In this document: in pieces, positions 33,185 through 42,038 of the stretch
Layout of the letters: each line of letters begins with the position of its first letter
Numbering within the stretch: position 1 is the first letter of the stretch
DNA from: Streptomyces sp. H27-C3
Lineage (GTDB): Bacteria; Actinomycetota; Actinomycetes; Streptomycetales; Streptomycetaceae
DNA: 64,000 nt
Direction: 5' to 3'
Assembly: GCF_030063415.1 (NCBI RefSeq)
Contig: NZ_JASITA010000010.1
Span: 124,001-188,000, forward strand
The notes under the pieces: generated by a model
The model's input: the letters and a program-made list of their open reading frames with translations, nothing else
The model's database searches: none
What the model was told of the DNA's origin: nothing
Position numbers and translations under genes: made by a program

Positions 33185-34663
33185 ATGACTGGACGTGTGG
33201 ATTCTGTGGATGCGACGGGTACTGGGGACGCCGTTGAGTACGACGTGGTGGTGGTCGGCGCCGGGCCGGTGGGCGAGAACGTGGCGGACGGCGCCAGGAC
33301 GGCCGGGCTGAGCGTCGCGGTCGTGGAAAGTGAACTGATCGGCGGCGAGTGCTCGTACTGGGCGTGCATGCCCAGCAAGGCGCTGCTGCGCCCGGTGACC
33401 GCGCGCGCCGACGCGCGCCGCGTCCCGGGGCTGCGGCAGTCCGTGCAGGGCCCCCTCGATGTGCAGGCGGTGCTCGCCCACCGCGATTCCTACGCGTCGC
33501 ACTGGAAGGACGACGGCCAGGTGGACTGGCTGGAGTCGGTCGGCGCGCACATCTACCGGGGCCGGGGCCGGCTCGCCGGACCCAAGCAGGTCACGGTCGA
33601 GGGCCCCGGCGGCGAACGGCACACGCTCACTGCCAGGCACGCGGTCGCGGTGTGCACCGGCACCCGGGCCGTCGTACCCGGCCTGCCCGGAGCCGCGGAC
33701 GCGAAGCCCTGGACGAGCCGCGAGGCGACCAGCGCCCAGCAGGCACCCGGGCGCCTCGTGGTCGTCGGCGGGGGAGTGGTCGGCGTGGAGATGGCGACGG
33801 CCTGGCAGGCGCTCGGCTCGCAGGTGACCGTGCTCGTACGGGGAGAGGGCCTGCTGACCAAGATGGAGCCCTTCGCGGGCGAACTGGTGGCCGAGGGGCT
33901 CACCGGGGCCGGCGCGACGGTGCGTACCGGCGTCTCGGTCGCCTCTGTCGAACGCGACGGCGGGACCGGACCGGTCACGGTGGTGCTCAAGGGCGGCGAG
34001 CGGATCGAGGCGGACGAGATCCTCTTCGCCACCGGCCGCGCCCCGCGCACCGACGACATCGGCCTGGAGACGGTCGGTCTGACGGCCGGTGGCTGGCTGG
34101 ACGTTGACGACAGCTGTCTGGTCCGGGGCAGCGACTGGCTGTACGGCGTGGGCGATGTCAACCACCGGGCGCTGATGACCCACCAGGGCAAGTACCAGGC
34201 CCGTATCGCGGGCGCCGCCATCGCGGCCAGGGCGCAGGGCGAGCCCCTGGCGACCGGTCCGTGGGGCGAGCACGCGGCGACCGCCGACCACGAGGCCGTC
34301 CCCCAGGTGGTCTTCACCGACCCGGAGGCGGCAGCCGTCGGCCTCAGCCTCGCGGAGGCCGAGGCGGCGGGGCGCCGGGTGCGCGCGGTCGACTACGACC
34401 TGGCATCGGTGGCGGGCTCGGGGCTGTACGCCGACGGGTACCGGGGCCGGGCCCGCATGGTTGTCGACCTGGACCGCGAGATCGTCATCGGCGCCACGTT
34501 CGTGGGACCGGCGGTCGGTGAACTGCTGCACTCCGCCACGGTGGCGGTCGCCGGTGAGGTGTCGCTCGCCCGTCTGTGGCACGCGGTACCGGCCTATCCG
34601 ACGATCAGTGAGGTGTGGCTGCGGCTGCTGGAGACGTACCGGGCCGAGGCCGCGAAGAAGTAG
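33185..34663 (+). CDS. FAD/NAD(P) disulfide oxidoreductase (lipoamide dehydrogenase/mercuric reductase family)
   Basis: 492 aa, ATG start. FAD motif VVVVGAGPVGENVADGA, redox-active CX4C in GECSYWACMPSKAL, NAD(P) motif VVGGGVVGVEMATAWQALG, GD motif LYGVGDVNHRALMTHQGKYQ, and a dimerisation domain (VVFTDPEAAAVGLS, VPAYPTISEVWLRLLE). In the last the usual His-x4-Glu is represented by AVPAYPTISE (HAVPAYPTISE). So it should be an active pyridine nucleotide-disulfide oxidoreductase; the disulfide substrate is unknown. Divergence from a SigR-type thioredoxin gene suggests a thiol-redox role. Confidence 0.88.
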   Translation: MTGRVDSVDATGTGDAVEYDVVVVGAGPVGENVADGARTAGLSVAVVESELIGGECSYWACMPSKALLRPVTARADARRVPGLRQSVQGPLDVQAVLAHRDSYASHWKDDGQVDWLESVGAHIYRGRGRLAGPKQVTVEGPGGERHTLTARHAVAVCTGTRAVVPGLPGAADAKPWTSREATSAQQAPGRLVVVGGGVVGVEMATAWQALGSQVTVLVRGEGLLTKMEPFAGELVAEGLTGAGATVRTGVSVASVERDGGTGPVTVVLKGGERIEADEILFATGRAPRTDDIGLETVGLTAGGWLDVDDSCLVRGSDWLYGVGDVNHRALMTHQGKYQARIAGAAIAARAQGEPLATGPWGEHAATADHEAVPQVVFTDPEAAAVGLSLAEAEAAGRRVRAVDYDLASVAGSGLYADGYRGRARMVVDLDREIVIGATFVGPAVGELLHSATVAVAGEVSLARLWHAVPAYPTISEVWLRLLETYRAEAAKK

Positions 34664-34676
34664 CGGCAGTCGACGT

Positions 34677-34702
34677 GACGCACGGTGCCCGCGCCGTGCG
34701 TC
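34677..34702. terminator. Terminator hairpin
   Basis: GACGCACGG (34677-34685) pairs perfectly with CCGTGCGTC (34694-34702) around an 8-base loop, 14 bases after the oxidoreductase stop. Confidence 0.65.
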
Positions 34703-35018
34703 GCGCGTCGCGCTGTGGACGGTGACGATTCCCGCCGCGTGCCGTGCCGATCCCGGCCGGTCCTCACCCGGGCCGACGGTAACCCCCGCGACGCCGGGCG
34801 GTGCCGTATGAGTATGTGCCGCACCATGTGCGTGTTCCGTAGTGAGTACGGATTGGGACGGCCCGGCGCCGCAGTGCTTCGTGAGGGAAACCCGCGCGGA
34901 CTCCTCCAGGGGCAGTACGGGACATTTCTTTCGGGCGGTCCCGTCACCGCAGAGGCGGGGGTGTGCGCGAAGGGCATCGCCTCGCCCCGGGTCTCTCCTC
35001 GATCGGGAAGAGAGTCAC
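34703..35018. other. Gap with no supported gene, start of a decayed patch
   Basis: Several frames are open through this 316-base stretch but none has a start with a ribosome-binding site or a recognisable product. It leads into the HATPase pseudogene at 35019. Confidence 0.4.
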
Positions 35019-35402
35019 ATGCACCTCCAGCCCGCACCTGCTTCTCGCCGCCCCGTCCCGCCCCTGCCTGCCGAGGCACCCGATCTGGCGGGCGTCGACC
35101 GGGTCGGGTACGCCGACCACGCCGTGTGGCATCTGCCTGCCTCGCTGAAGGCCGCCGCCCTCGCGCGGCGCCTCGTTCTCCCCTGCCTGAGCCGCTGGCA
35201 GTGCGCGTCCGAGGCCGTGGACACCGTCGCGCTGCTGGTCAGCGAACTCGTGGCCAACGCTGTCCAGCACGGCGCCGCGCCGATCCTCCTGTGCCTGGGG
35301 CGTGAGGGCGACGCCTAGCTGACCATCGCCGTGCACGACGCGGGCACCCTGCCGGTGACGCGTCCGGCGCGGGCTGTGGCGCCGAGTGCGGAGCACGGAC
35401 GG
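35019..35402 (+). pseudogene. Anti-sigma-factor-like HATPase, broken by an in-frame stop and truncated
   Basis: ATG 35019 has a GGGAAGAGAG ribosome-binding site. The N-terminal half of a Streptomyces RsbW-like HATPase is clear (WHLPASLKAAALARRLV, then [19 protein letters not shown], with N-box Glu and Asn intact). TAG at 35316 interrupts the frame, yet the same frame continues with [13 protein letters not shown], the next part of the domain (DAG is the G1 box), and reaches AEHGR near 35402, where family similarity stops. Normal members have ~40 more residues. The protein cannot be complete unless the TAG is read through or is a sequencing error. Confidence 0.7.
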
Positions 35403-35652
35403 GAGCCGCCCGTTCCGCGTCCACATCGACCCGGCGAACGACGGCTCCGAAGAGGTCAGCGAGGTGGCCGACCGGATACGCGCCGAATTCCTCACGGCGC
35501 CGGTTGACCCGGAAGACACCCGATTCCACGTCCACCCAGGGCAGGGTGCGCAGCAGATGGCGCGGGGTGATGCCGCGCGTCTGCGGGGTGGTCTTGGTGG
35601 CGCTGGCGAGTTGCCGTGCCGCATCCGGACTGAGAGCGAGTCGATCGTTCAC
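35239..35652 (-). pseudogene. N-terminal remnant of a family-2 encapsulin shell protein
   Basis: GTG 35652 has a proper GAGGAGG ribosome-binding site. The first 52 residues, including [34 protein letters not shown] and VFRVNRR, closely match the N-terminal arm of the family-2B (cNMP-domain) encapsulins of Streptomyces (AARNLATTTKS..PQM, LPWVxxxGGxYRVNRR). After VNRR the similarity ends; the frame runs on for 85 residues of Arg/Ala/Pro-rich sequence antisense to the HATPase remnant. Shell and cNMP domains (about 400 residues) are missing. It is a truncated, probably non-functional gene, although its start signals could still produce a short peptide. Confidence 0.6.
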
Positions 35653-36107
35653 AGGGGCCTCCTCGAAGACGGGCGTGACCCGGGAAGTTCGCCGGGTGGC
35701 ACACCGGAACGAGGCGATCGTCTTCTCGGTGTCCGGTCACCACAAGGTGCCGATATTGGTGATGGGCCGGAAAAGTGCTGTACGCGAGGATGCGCACCTT
35801 CGTGGCCTTGGGAACGTCGGGCATACGCAGGGAGCAACTGCCCGGCATTTGACGTGATGTGCTCCTATGTTGGAGCTAGGTGATTCCCAAAGGGCAGCTT
35901 ATGCGGTGGTGTTTGTCCGGTATCCGGTGGCGGATGTGTTCACGGACGACTTGCGAGTCCGTGGTGGCGGCCGACCGGCAGCCTGGAACAACCTTCAACA
36001 AAACGAAAGTTGGGCCAACCTGAAGTTGCCGGGTCGGGCAGCCCCGAGCCGCGGCGACCATCGCAGTCGCCGCGGGAGCCGCCGCGAAGGACGAGGCCCG
36101 GGACCGC
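35653..36107. other. Gap with no recognisable gene
   Basis: 455 bases without a convincing gene on either strand. GC content drops in 35840-36020, where runs such as AACAAAACGAAAG occur, unlike the surrounding coding DNA. It separates the encapsulin remnant from the TPR gene and could be the scar of a deletion or a former promoter region. Confidence 0.4.
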
Positions 36108-36461
36108 TCAGGCGTCGGTGAAGTCGCCCGAGAGCGCCGCCGCCAGACGCAGTTGGGGCGCGGCCTCGTCGGCGCGACCCTGCCGCTCCAGGCAGCGGCC
36201 CAGCATCAGGCGCGCGTAGTGCTCCACGGGGCTGCGCTCCAGCACGGCACGCAGCTGCGTCTCCGCCTTGCCCAGCTGTGCGGAGTGGTAGTAGGAGCGG
36301 GCCAGCATCAGGCGCGGGGCGACCTGCTCGGGCACCTCGTCCACCAGGGAGGTGAGGACGCGCGCGGCCTTCTCGTACTCCTTGGCGTCGAAGAAGAGGT
36401 GCGCCCGCGCCCAGCGGTCGGCGGCCGGGCCGTGGGTGTAGTAGGCGTCGTTCAGGTTCAC
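36108..36461 (-). CDS. Small tetratricopeptide-repeat protein
   Basis: 117 aa with ATG 36461 and GGAGGAGC-type ribosome-binding site. Two to three TPR units are visible: ADRWARAHLFFDAKEYEKAA, then QVAPRLMLARSYYHSAQLGK and EHYARLMLGRCLERQGRADE. TPRs are protein-protein interaction helices; no enzymatic domain is present. It is the only healthy gene in a decayed patch, and a SigR-type promoter upstream suggests induction by disulfide stress. Partner and function are unknown. Confidence 0.85.
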   Translation of the reverse strand: MNLNDAYYTHGPAADRWARAHLFFDAKEYEKAARVLTSLVDEVPEQVAPRLMLARSYYHSAQLGKAETQLRAVLERSPVEHYARLMLGRCLERQGRADEAAPQLRLAAALSGDFTDA

Positions 36462-36502
36462 GGTCGCTCGCTCCTCCGGTCCGGGTTACTGTTCACCCCC
36501 AC

Positions 36503-36529
36503 AACAGAGGTTGAAAGATAAACATTCCC
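36503..36529 (-). promoter_or_regulatory. SigR-type promoter of the TPR gene
   Basis: On the minus strand GGGAAT (36529-36524), exactly 18 bases, then GTT (36505-36503), an exact match to GGGAAT-N18-GTT. The TPR start codon is 42 bases downstream. Confidence 0.7.
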
Positions 36530-36614
36530 TTGATCGCTGCGGGCGTGGCCGTGCCGGCGCCTGTGGCCAAGGGCGCGGAACGTGGACGGGCCGCTCCCGC
36601 GGGGAAGCGGAAAT

Positions 36615-36960
36615 ATGCCCGTCGGCCTGGCGGGCACCGACCGGGTCGGCCACGCCGTGGACCTCGCCCACGGGCGGCGGCCCGGGCCGCTCCTCGCCCG
36701 AATGCGCCGCCAACACGTCCTCGTCGAGACCCCGTTGATCAGCCACGCCCAGATCCTGCGGGTCCGCGGCGACCGGCACCCGCTGCGCACCTATCTGGCC
36801 GCAGGCGTACCGGTGGCCCTGGCCACCGACGACCCCGGCGTCAGCCGCAGCGACCTGACCGCCGTGTTCCGGCGGGCCGTCACCGACCAAGGCCTGACGG
36901 TCGGACAGTTGCGGCAGGCGGCCCGGGCCTCACTGGACCGCGCGTTCTTCTTCCTGTGGG
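36615..36960 (+). pseudogene. Adenosine deaminase fragment
   Basis: The frame contains TDRVGHAVDLAHGRRPG, LLARMRRQHVLVETPLISHA, ILRVRGDRHPLRTYLAAGVP and VALATDDPGVSRSDLTAVFR, that is, the C-terminal third of an adenosine-deaminase-like protein, including the metal-ligand region GHAVD and TDDPGVS. The N-terminal two thirds, with the first HxH metal site, are missing, and the end (RAFFFLWAQGG) departs from the family after LDRAF. No ribosome-binding site fits. It is a relic of a deleted gene. Confidence 0.75.
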
Positions 36961-37485
36961 CGCAGGGCGGCGCGGCGTGTGTGCGCGGCTGTGGCGGAGC
37001 GCGAATGCGCAAAAAAAGGGGGGCGTTGAAATGTGCTCAACTCACCGGGGCTCACCGGGGGAGACGCAGGGGTAGGTGCGGCTACGGCTCAGGGTGCGGG
37101 AGTCGAGACGATGCGGTGCGCGGTGTTCGTCCGACTCGGACTGTGATCCATGAGGCATCGCCTCCTCTAGGCCAGGGCGTGCGGCGTATCTGCGGGTCGC
37201 GTGATCGTTGAAAACGGAACGGCGGCTGCGCCGGGGATCCGGACTGCGCGACGCCCCAACGCTAGCAGCGGCTTCGGGCCCTCTCGGAGGCCAAAAGCCC
37301 CAGGTGCCGGGACCAAGGTCCCGAGTCGATCGGCGTGCCGCAGCGGCCCTGTGTTGCGGGTTGCGCCATTCGGGGTGAGCCTGAGGGTGTCCATATGTGA
37401 CCTTTTGGCTACTTTCTGTTCCGCCGGGGTGGGGCGGGCGTCGGAAGCCGGTCCGAGGTCACCGCACACACCGGGAGCCTTCGTC
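36961..37485. other. Intergenic region between the deaminase relic and the HATPase gene
   Basis: No gene is supported in these 525 bases. A CGGGACC-AA-GGTCCCG inverted repeat lies at 37308-37323. The sequence around 37395-37420 is less GC-rich (ACCTTTTGGCTACTTTCTGT) and probably holds the promoter of the next gene. Confidence 0.4.
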
Positions 37486-38031
37486 GTGACCACCCAAGCC
37501 GATCGTGAGTACACGCTGGACATGGAGGCCGAGCCGGCCCGAGTCCCCCAGGCCCGCCGGATCGTCGCCGCGCACCTGCGCCACTGGGGGCTCGAATCCC
37601 TCATTCAGCCCGTCAGCCTCGGCGTGTGCGAGCTGCTCACCAACGTCCAGCGGCACGTGGACGGCGACAAGCGGTGCACGCTCGAACTGCGCTGGACCGG
37701 CCGGAGCCTGACCGCCGCCGTCACGGACCACGACCGGCGGCTGCCGCAGGTGCACAGCTCGCCGCCGGAGGCGGCCCGCGGGCGGGGTCTGGCGATGGTG
37801 GCCAGTCTCAGCGACAGTTGGGGCACCCACCGGACCCCTGAGGGCAAGGTCGTCTGGTTCACGCTCCGGACCGAGGTCGCCGTCGGTCTGCCGCTGGCCG
37901 ACTTCATCGTCCCGCCGACCGACGCGGTCGCGGTTCAGCCGCAGCCGCAGGGGCAGACCGCCGGGACCGAACCGGCGGACTGGTCCGCGGCCTCGGATCC
38001 GGATCCGATCGGGGCCCTTGCCGACCGGTAA
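37486..38031 (+). CDS. RsbW-like HATPase regulator (anti-sigma-factor-type)
   Basis: 181 aa with GTG 37486 and GGGAGCC upstream. The HATPase_c domain covers residues 8-125: SLGVCELLTNVQRHVDGDK (N-box, Glu and Asn kept), AVTDHDRRLPQ (G1-like, with HDRR replacing the usual DxGxG) and ARGRGLAMVASLSDSWGTHR (G2). The C-terminal 50 residues are Pro/Gln-rich. Streptomyces have dozens of such kinases, which bind partner sigma or anti-anti-sigma proteins; the partner is not encoded next door. The altered G1 box raises doubt about ATP binding. Confidence 0.85.
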   Translation: MTTQADREYTLDMEAEPARVPQARRIVAAHLRHWGLESLIQPVSLGVCELLTNVQRHVDGDKRCTLELRWTGRSLTAAVTDHDRRLPQVHSSPPEAARGRGLAMVASLSDSWGTHRTPEGKVVWFTLRTEVAVGLPLADFIVPPTDAVAVQPQPQGQTAGTEPADWSAASDPDPIGALADR

Positions 38032-38071
38032 GCCGTGCCGACGTATTCCGGCGCAGTGAGGAGCACATGCA

Positions 38072-38560
38072 GTGGCGGACCTGGAAGGGTTCATCGATCG
38101 GTTGGACTACCCGGTCCATGTGGTGACCACCGCGGCTGCCGGGGAACAGGCGGGGTGCCTGGTGGGGTTCGCCTCCCAGTGCTCGATCGAACCCGTCCGG
38201 TTCATGGTCTGGCTGTCCAAGGCCAACCGGACTCTTCGGGTGGCACGGGCCGCCACACACCTGGCGGTTCACCTCCTGGGACGTGAACAGCGCGCGCTGG
38301 CCGAGCTGTTCGGCGGCGAGAGCGGCGAGCGTATCGACAAGTTCGCCCGCGTGCCGTGGACCTCCGGGAGCGGTGACGTCCCAGTACTGACTGATGCCCC
38401 GGCCTGGTTCGTCGGCCGGATCGAGACGCTCATCGACGGCGGAGACCACGTCGGTTTTCTCCTCAGTCCCGTCTCGCACGGAGAGCCGGGGGAGCGCGAG
38501 GGCGCCCTGCTGATGCTGAGGGATGCCATCGACATCGAGCCGGGGCACCCGGTCGGCTGA
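38072..38560 (+). CDS. Flavin reductase-like (FMN-binding split-barrel) protein
   Basis: 162 aa, GTG start with GAGGAG about 10 bases upstream. VHVVTTAAAGEQAGCLVGF, SKANRTLRVARAATHLAVHL (19-20-residue stretches) and LAELFGG, DKFARVPW fit the flavin reductase domain (PheA2/HpaC-like), which supplies reduced flavin to monooxygenases or binds FMN tightly. It lacks a partner monooxygenase gene beside it; the luciferase-like gene at 15327 needs such a reductase but is far away. It starts 40 bases after the HATPase gene and may be co-transcribed. Confidence 0.85.
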   Translation: MADLEGFIDRLDYPVHVVTTAAAGEQAGCLVGFASQCSIEPVRFMVWLSKANRTLRVARAATHLAVHLLGREQRALAELFGGESGERIDKFARVPWTSGSGDVPVLTDAPAWFVGRIETLIDGGDHVGFLLSPVSHGEPGEREGALLMLRDAIDIEPGHPVG

Positions 38561-38595
38561 GCACCCGCCGCCCCATACCGTTGGTGTCCGGGTGC
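38561..38595. terminator. Possible terminator hairpin between convergent genes
   Basis: GCACCCG (38561-38567) pairs with CGGGTGC (38589-38595) around a 21-base loop, directly after the flavin-reductase-like gene and before the end of the phosphoketolase gene. Confidence 0.4.
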
Positions 38596-38609
38596 CGCCC
38601 GCGCCCGCG

Positions 38610-40961
38610 TCAGCCGCTCCAGGTCCAGTCCGTGACCTCGGGCAGGTCCGTGCCGTGCTCGCGGATCCACGCGTGATGCCGGGTGCGGGCGTCGGCCATC
38701 GTCTGGCGCACGGGCGCGGCGCGGACGGCGAGGCCGGGGACGCGGTCGATGACGTCCATGACCAGCCGGTACCGGTCCAGATCGTTGCGTACGACCATGT
38801 CGAACGGCGTGGTCGTGCTGCCCGACTCCTTGTAGCCGCGCACATGGAGGCTGTCGTGCCCGGTACGCCGGTAGGCCAGACGGTGCACCAGCCAGGGGTA
38901 GCCGTGGTAGGCGAAGACGACCGGTTTGTCGGGGGTGAACAGGGCGTCGTACTCCGAGTCGGGCATGCCGTGCGGGTGCTCGCCCTGCGGCATCAGGCGG
39001 GTCATGTCGACGACGTTGACGACCCGGACACTCAGGTGCGGCAGATGCTCGCGGAGCAGTTGTGCCGCGGCGAGAGTCTCCTGGGTGGGTACGTCGCCCG
39101 CGCAGGCCAGCACGACGTCCGGCGCGCGCTCCGTGCTCTCCGTGCCCGCCCAGGGCCAGATGCCGGCGCCGCGCGCGCAGTGGGCGCGGGCCTCGTCCAG
39201 GGTGAGCCAGTCGAAGCAGGGCTGCTTGCCCGCGACGATCACGTTGACGTAGTCGCGGGAGCGCAGGACATGGTCGGCGACGGCGAGCAGGGTGTTGGTG
39301 TCCGGCGGCAGATACACGCGTACGACGTCGGGGCTCTTGTTGAGTACGTGGTCGACGAAACCGGGGTCCTGGTGGGAGAAGCCGTTGTGGTCCTGGCGCC
39401 AGACATGGCTGGTGAGCAGGTAGTTGAGGGACGGGACCGGGCGGCGCCAGGTCAGTTCGCGCGAGGTCTTCAGCCACTTGATGTGCTGGTTGACCATGGA
39501 GTCGACGATATGGACGAATGCCTCGTAGCAGGAGAACAGTCCGTGCCGCCCGGTGAGGTTGTAGCCCTCCAGCCAGCCCTGGCAGGTGTGTTCGGAGAGG
39601 ATCTCCATCACCCGGCCGTCGTGGGCGAGGTGTTCGTCGGTGGGCAGGGTCCGCGCCTGCCAGGCCTTGCCGGTGGTCTCGTACAGCGCACCGAGGCGGT
39701 TGGACTCGGTCTCGTCGGGACCCACGACCCGGAAGTTCCGGCGCTCCGACGTGTCGGTCATGATTTTCGCGAGCATGCCGCCGAGCACCCGGGTCGGTTC
39801 GTGGAGGACTGTGCCGGGCTTGCCGACAGGGACGGCGAAGTGCTCCAGGGGCGGAACGGGAAGGTCGCGCACGAGGGTTCCGCCGTTGGCGTGCGGGGTG
39901 GCACCGAGCCTGCGGGCACCCTCCGGGACACCGGCGAGTACCTGCGCGGTGGGTCGTCCGTCGGCGTCGAAGAGCTCATCGGGGCGGTACGAACGAAGCC
40001 AGGCCTCCAGCTGCGCGAGATGCTCGGGGTTGTCCCGTACGCCCGAGAGCGGCACCTGGTGCGCGCGCCAGGTGCCCTCCACGGGCAGACCGTCGACTTC
40101 GGCCGGTCCGGTCCAGCCCTTCGGGGTGCGCAGCACGATCATGGGCCAGCGCTGCCGCTCGGTGACGCCCTCGTCCCGTGCGGCCCGCTGGATGCGCGCG
40201 ATGCTGTCCAGGGCGGTGTCCATCGCATCGGCCATGGCGCGGTGCACGGCGAACGGCTCGTCGCCGTCGACATGGATCGGCTCGTGACCGTAGCCGCGCA
40301 GCAACGCGTCGAGCTCGCCGGGGGACAGGCGCGCCAGCACCGTCGGGTTGGCGATCTTGTAGCCGTTGAGGTGCAGGATCGGCAGTACGGCGCCGTCGTG
40401 CACCGGGTCGAGGAACTTGTTGGAATGCCAGGACGCGGCGAGCGGGCCGGTCTCGGCCTCCCCGTCACCGATCACACACGCGACAAGGAGCTTCGGGTTG
40501 TCGAAGGCGGCGCCGTAGGCGTGCGAGAGCGAGTAACCGAGCTCACCGCCCTCGTGGATCGAGCCGGGCGTCTCCGGCGCGACATGGCTGGGCACCCCGC
40601 CGGGGAACGAGAACTGCCGGAACAGCCGCTCCATGCCTGCCCGGTCCCGGCTCACGTCGGGGTACGTCTCGGAGTACGAGCCCTCCAGCCAGGAGTTGGC
40701 CAGCACCGCGGGGCCACCGTGCCCGGGACCCCAGACGCACAGGGTTTCCTGGTCGCGTTCGCGCACGATGCGGTTGAGGTGGGTGTGCACCAGGTTGAGG
40801 CCGGGTGAGGTGCCCCAGTGGCCCAGCAGCCGCTCCTTGATGTGCTCAGGCCGCAGCGGCTCCGCCAGCAGGGGATTGGTCAGCAGGTAGATCTGGCCGA
40901 CGGCCAGATAGTTCGCGGCACGCCAGTGCGCGTCGAGCTCGGCCAGCCGGTCCTCGGTCAC
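38610..40961 (-). CDS. xfp: Phosphoketolase (xylulose-5-P/fructose-6-P)
   Basis: 783 aa with GTG 40961 and GAGGAGAG upstream, a normal length for XFP. N-terminal [20 protein letters not shown] and [20 protein letters not shown], thiamine-diphosphate motif [33 protein letters not shown] and C-terminal [20 protein letters not shown] are family signatures. The enzyme splits xylulose-5-phosphate (and often fructose-6-phosphate) with phosphate into acetyl phosphate plus a shorter sugar phosphate. No acetate kinase gene, a frequent partner, is adjacent. It is monocistronic. Confidence 0.95.
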   Translation of the reverse strand: MTEDRLAELDAHWRAANYLAVGQIYLLTNPLLAEPLRPEHIKERLLGHWGTSPGLNLVHTHLNRIVRERDQETLCVWGPGHGGPAVLANSWLEGSYSETYPDVSRDRAGMERLFRQFSFPGGVPSHVAPETPGSIHEGGELGYSLSHAYGAAFDNPKLLVACVIGDGEAETGPLAASWHSNKFLDPVHDGAVLPILHLNGYKIANPTVLARLSPGELDALLRGYGHEPIHVDGDEPFAVHRAMADAMDTALDSIARIQRAARDEGVTERQRWPMIVLRTPKGWTGPAEVDGLPVEGTWRAHQVPLSGVRDNPEHLAQLEAWLRSYRPDELFDADGRPTAQVLAGVPEGARRLGATPHANGGTLVRDLPVPPLEHFAVPVGKPGTVLHEPTRVLGGMLAKIMTDTSERRNFRVVGPDETESNRLGALYETTGKAWQARTLPTDEHLAHDGRVMEILSEHTCQGWLEGYNLTGRHGLFSCYEAFVHIVDSMVNQHIKWLKTSRELTWRRPVPSLNYLLTSHVWRQDHNGFSHQDPGFVDHVLNKSPDVVRVYLPPDTNTLLAVADHVLRSRDYVNVIVAGKQPCFDWLTLDEARAHCARGAGIWPWAGTESTERAPDVVLACAGDVPTQETLAAAQLLREHLPHLSVRVVNVVDMTRLMPQGEHPHGMPDSEYDALFTPDKPVVFAYHGYPWLVHRLAYRRTGHDSLHVRGYKESGSTTTPFDMVVRNDLDRYRLVMDVIDRVPGLAVRAAPVRQTMADARTRHHAWIREHGTDLPEVTDWTWSG

Positions 40962-41058
40962 GGTCTCTCCTCGCGTAGCCCTGTGTCGTGTCCCGACGCT
41001 CTCACCTTCCGACGCTCTCACGACGGACGCCCAGGGGGCGGTTGGCGTGATCCCACCG

Positions 41059-41394
41059 TCAGTCGGGTGTCTCCTCCTCGGCCGGATCCGCGACCTGCGT
41101 CGTGCTGTCTTTGCTCTCCTCCTCGGCGGGGGCCTTCGCGCCGCCGTTCCTCACGACCGGGAAGGACGGGGCGTTCGTCCCGGCGTCCGGGAGGTCGCGC
41201 CCGACCGGCTCCTCGGCGGCGCCGGTGCCGGTGCCGGGGCCGACCGGGGTCTCGAACTCCCCGGGGGGACCTTGGCCGTCCTGGGGCTCCCGCTGTCCGG
41301 TCACCTCGGTCTCCTGTTTCTGGCCCTGCTCCCGGCCCTGCTTCTGCGCCCGGTGGGCGCCGTCACGCCGTTCCTCGTCGTTGCTGTCACTCAT
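41059..41394 (-). CDS. Acidic, low-complexity hypothetical protein
   Basis: 111 aa with ATG 41394. Rich in Glu, Gln, Pro, Gly and Asp (start [20 protein letters not shown]; end [10 protein letters not shown]), with no hydrophobic core, signal or membrane segment, so it is expected to be intrinsically disordered. I do not recognise it. It lies 47 bases downstream of the WhiB-like gene on the same strand and is probably co-transcribed with it. Codon use is like that of its neighbours. Confidence 0.6.
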   Translation of the reverse strand: MSDSNDEERRDGAHRAQKQGREQGQKQETEVTGQREPQDGQGPPGEFETPVGPGTGTGAAEEPVGRDLPDAGTNAPSFPVVRNGGAKAPAEEESKDSTTQVADPAEEETPD

Positions 41395-41441
41395 GGCTGT
41401 CCTCACTGGTTGTCGCGACCGGTCGTAGCGGCCGGCCGCAC

Positions 41442-41732
41442 TCAATGGTTGGGGGCCCGTGTCTCCCGGGCGGTGACCCGCCGGCCCCGGCCGCCGGTGC
41501 CCTCGCGGTGGCGGATGGCGGCCCGCTCGCGTTCGCAGGTGCCGCCCCAGATGCCGGACGTCTGCCCGGTGGTGAGGGCCCAGTGCAGGCATTCCTTCTG
41601 CACCGGACATCCCGCGCACACCGTCTTGGCCTGCTGCCGCTGCTCGGCTCCGGGGCCCTCGGCGCTGACCGGAAAGAACAACTCCGGATCCTCGTCGGTG
41701 CACGCCGCACGCTCGATCCACGACTCCATCAT
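41442..41732 (-). CDS. WhiB-like [4Fe-4S] transcription factor
   Basis: 96 aa with ATG 41732 (ATG 41729 also possible) after GGGAG. Four cysteines in WhiB order (Cys11, Cys39, Cys42, Cys48; C-x27-C-x2-C-x5-C) bind a 4Fe-4S cluster, followed by the GIWGG turn and a basic tail (RERAAIRHRE, RGRRVTARE) for DNA contact. WhiB-like proteins control development, antibiotic production and redox responses in actinobacteria, usually by binding the primary sigma factor. Which of the Wbl subfamilies it belongs to cannot be decided by eye. Confidence 0.93.
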   Translation of the reverse strand: MMESWIERAACTDEDPELFFPVSAEGPGAEQRQQAKTVCAGCPVQKECLHWALTTGQTSGIWGGTCERERAAIRHREGTGGRGRRVTARETRAPNH

Positions 41733-42038
41733 GGCCACTCCCGTCGGTCGGCTTTCGTTGATGTGGTGTCCCCGGCGGGTGACCACTCACGGCGACGTTC
41801 AAACGGGCGGGAGCCGATTCGTCCAGTCGAGGGGCTTGCCGCACCGACTCTCCGCCGGGCCGCGAGACCTCCCGTGGCAGGTCGCCGCATGGCCGGACGC
41901 GACGCGCGATGCCGTGGCCGGGCGGGCGCGGCGGCCACGCCCCGATTTGTGACCGGCCCCGCCGTCCCTCGCACCGCGTCCCCCCGAACAGTCCACCAAT
42001 ACGCGCGCTACGCCCCCGGTGCGGGCTGCAATGGACGG
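41733..42038. promoter_or_regulatory. Divergent promoter region, WhiB-like gene and osmoprotectant operon
   Basis: 306 bases without a gene between the WhiB-like gene (-) and the importer operon (+). It should hold both promoters; I see no clear consensus element or strong palindrome. Confidence 0.35.

Noticed and set aside
34685..35305. A 206-codon plus-strand frame over the decayed patch
   Set aside because: Low-complexity Arg/Pro/Gly sequence without motif or ribosome-binding site, overlapping the better-supported HATPase remnant.
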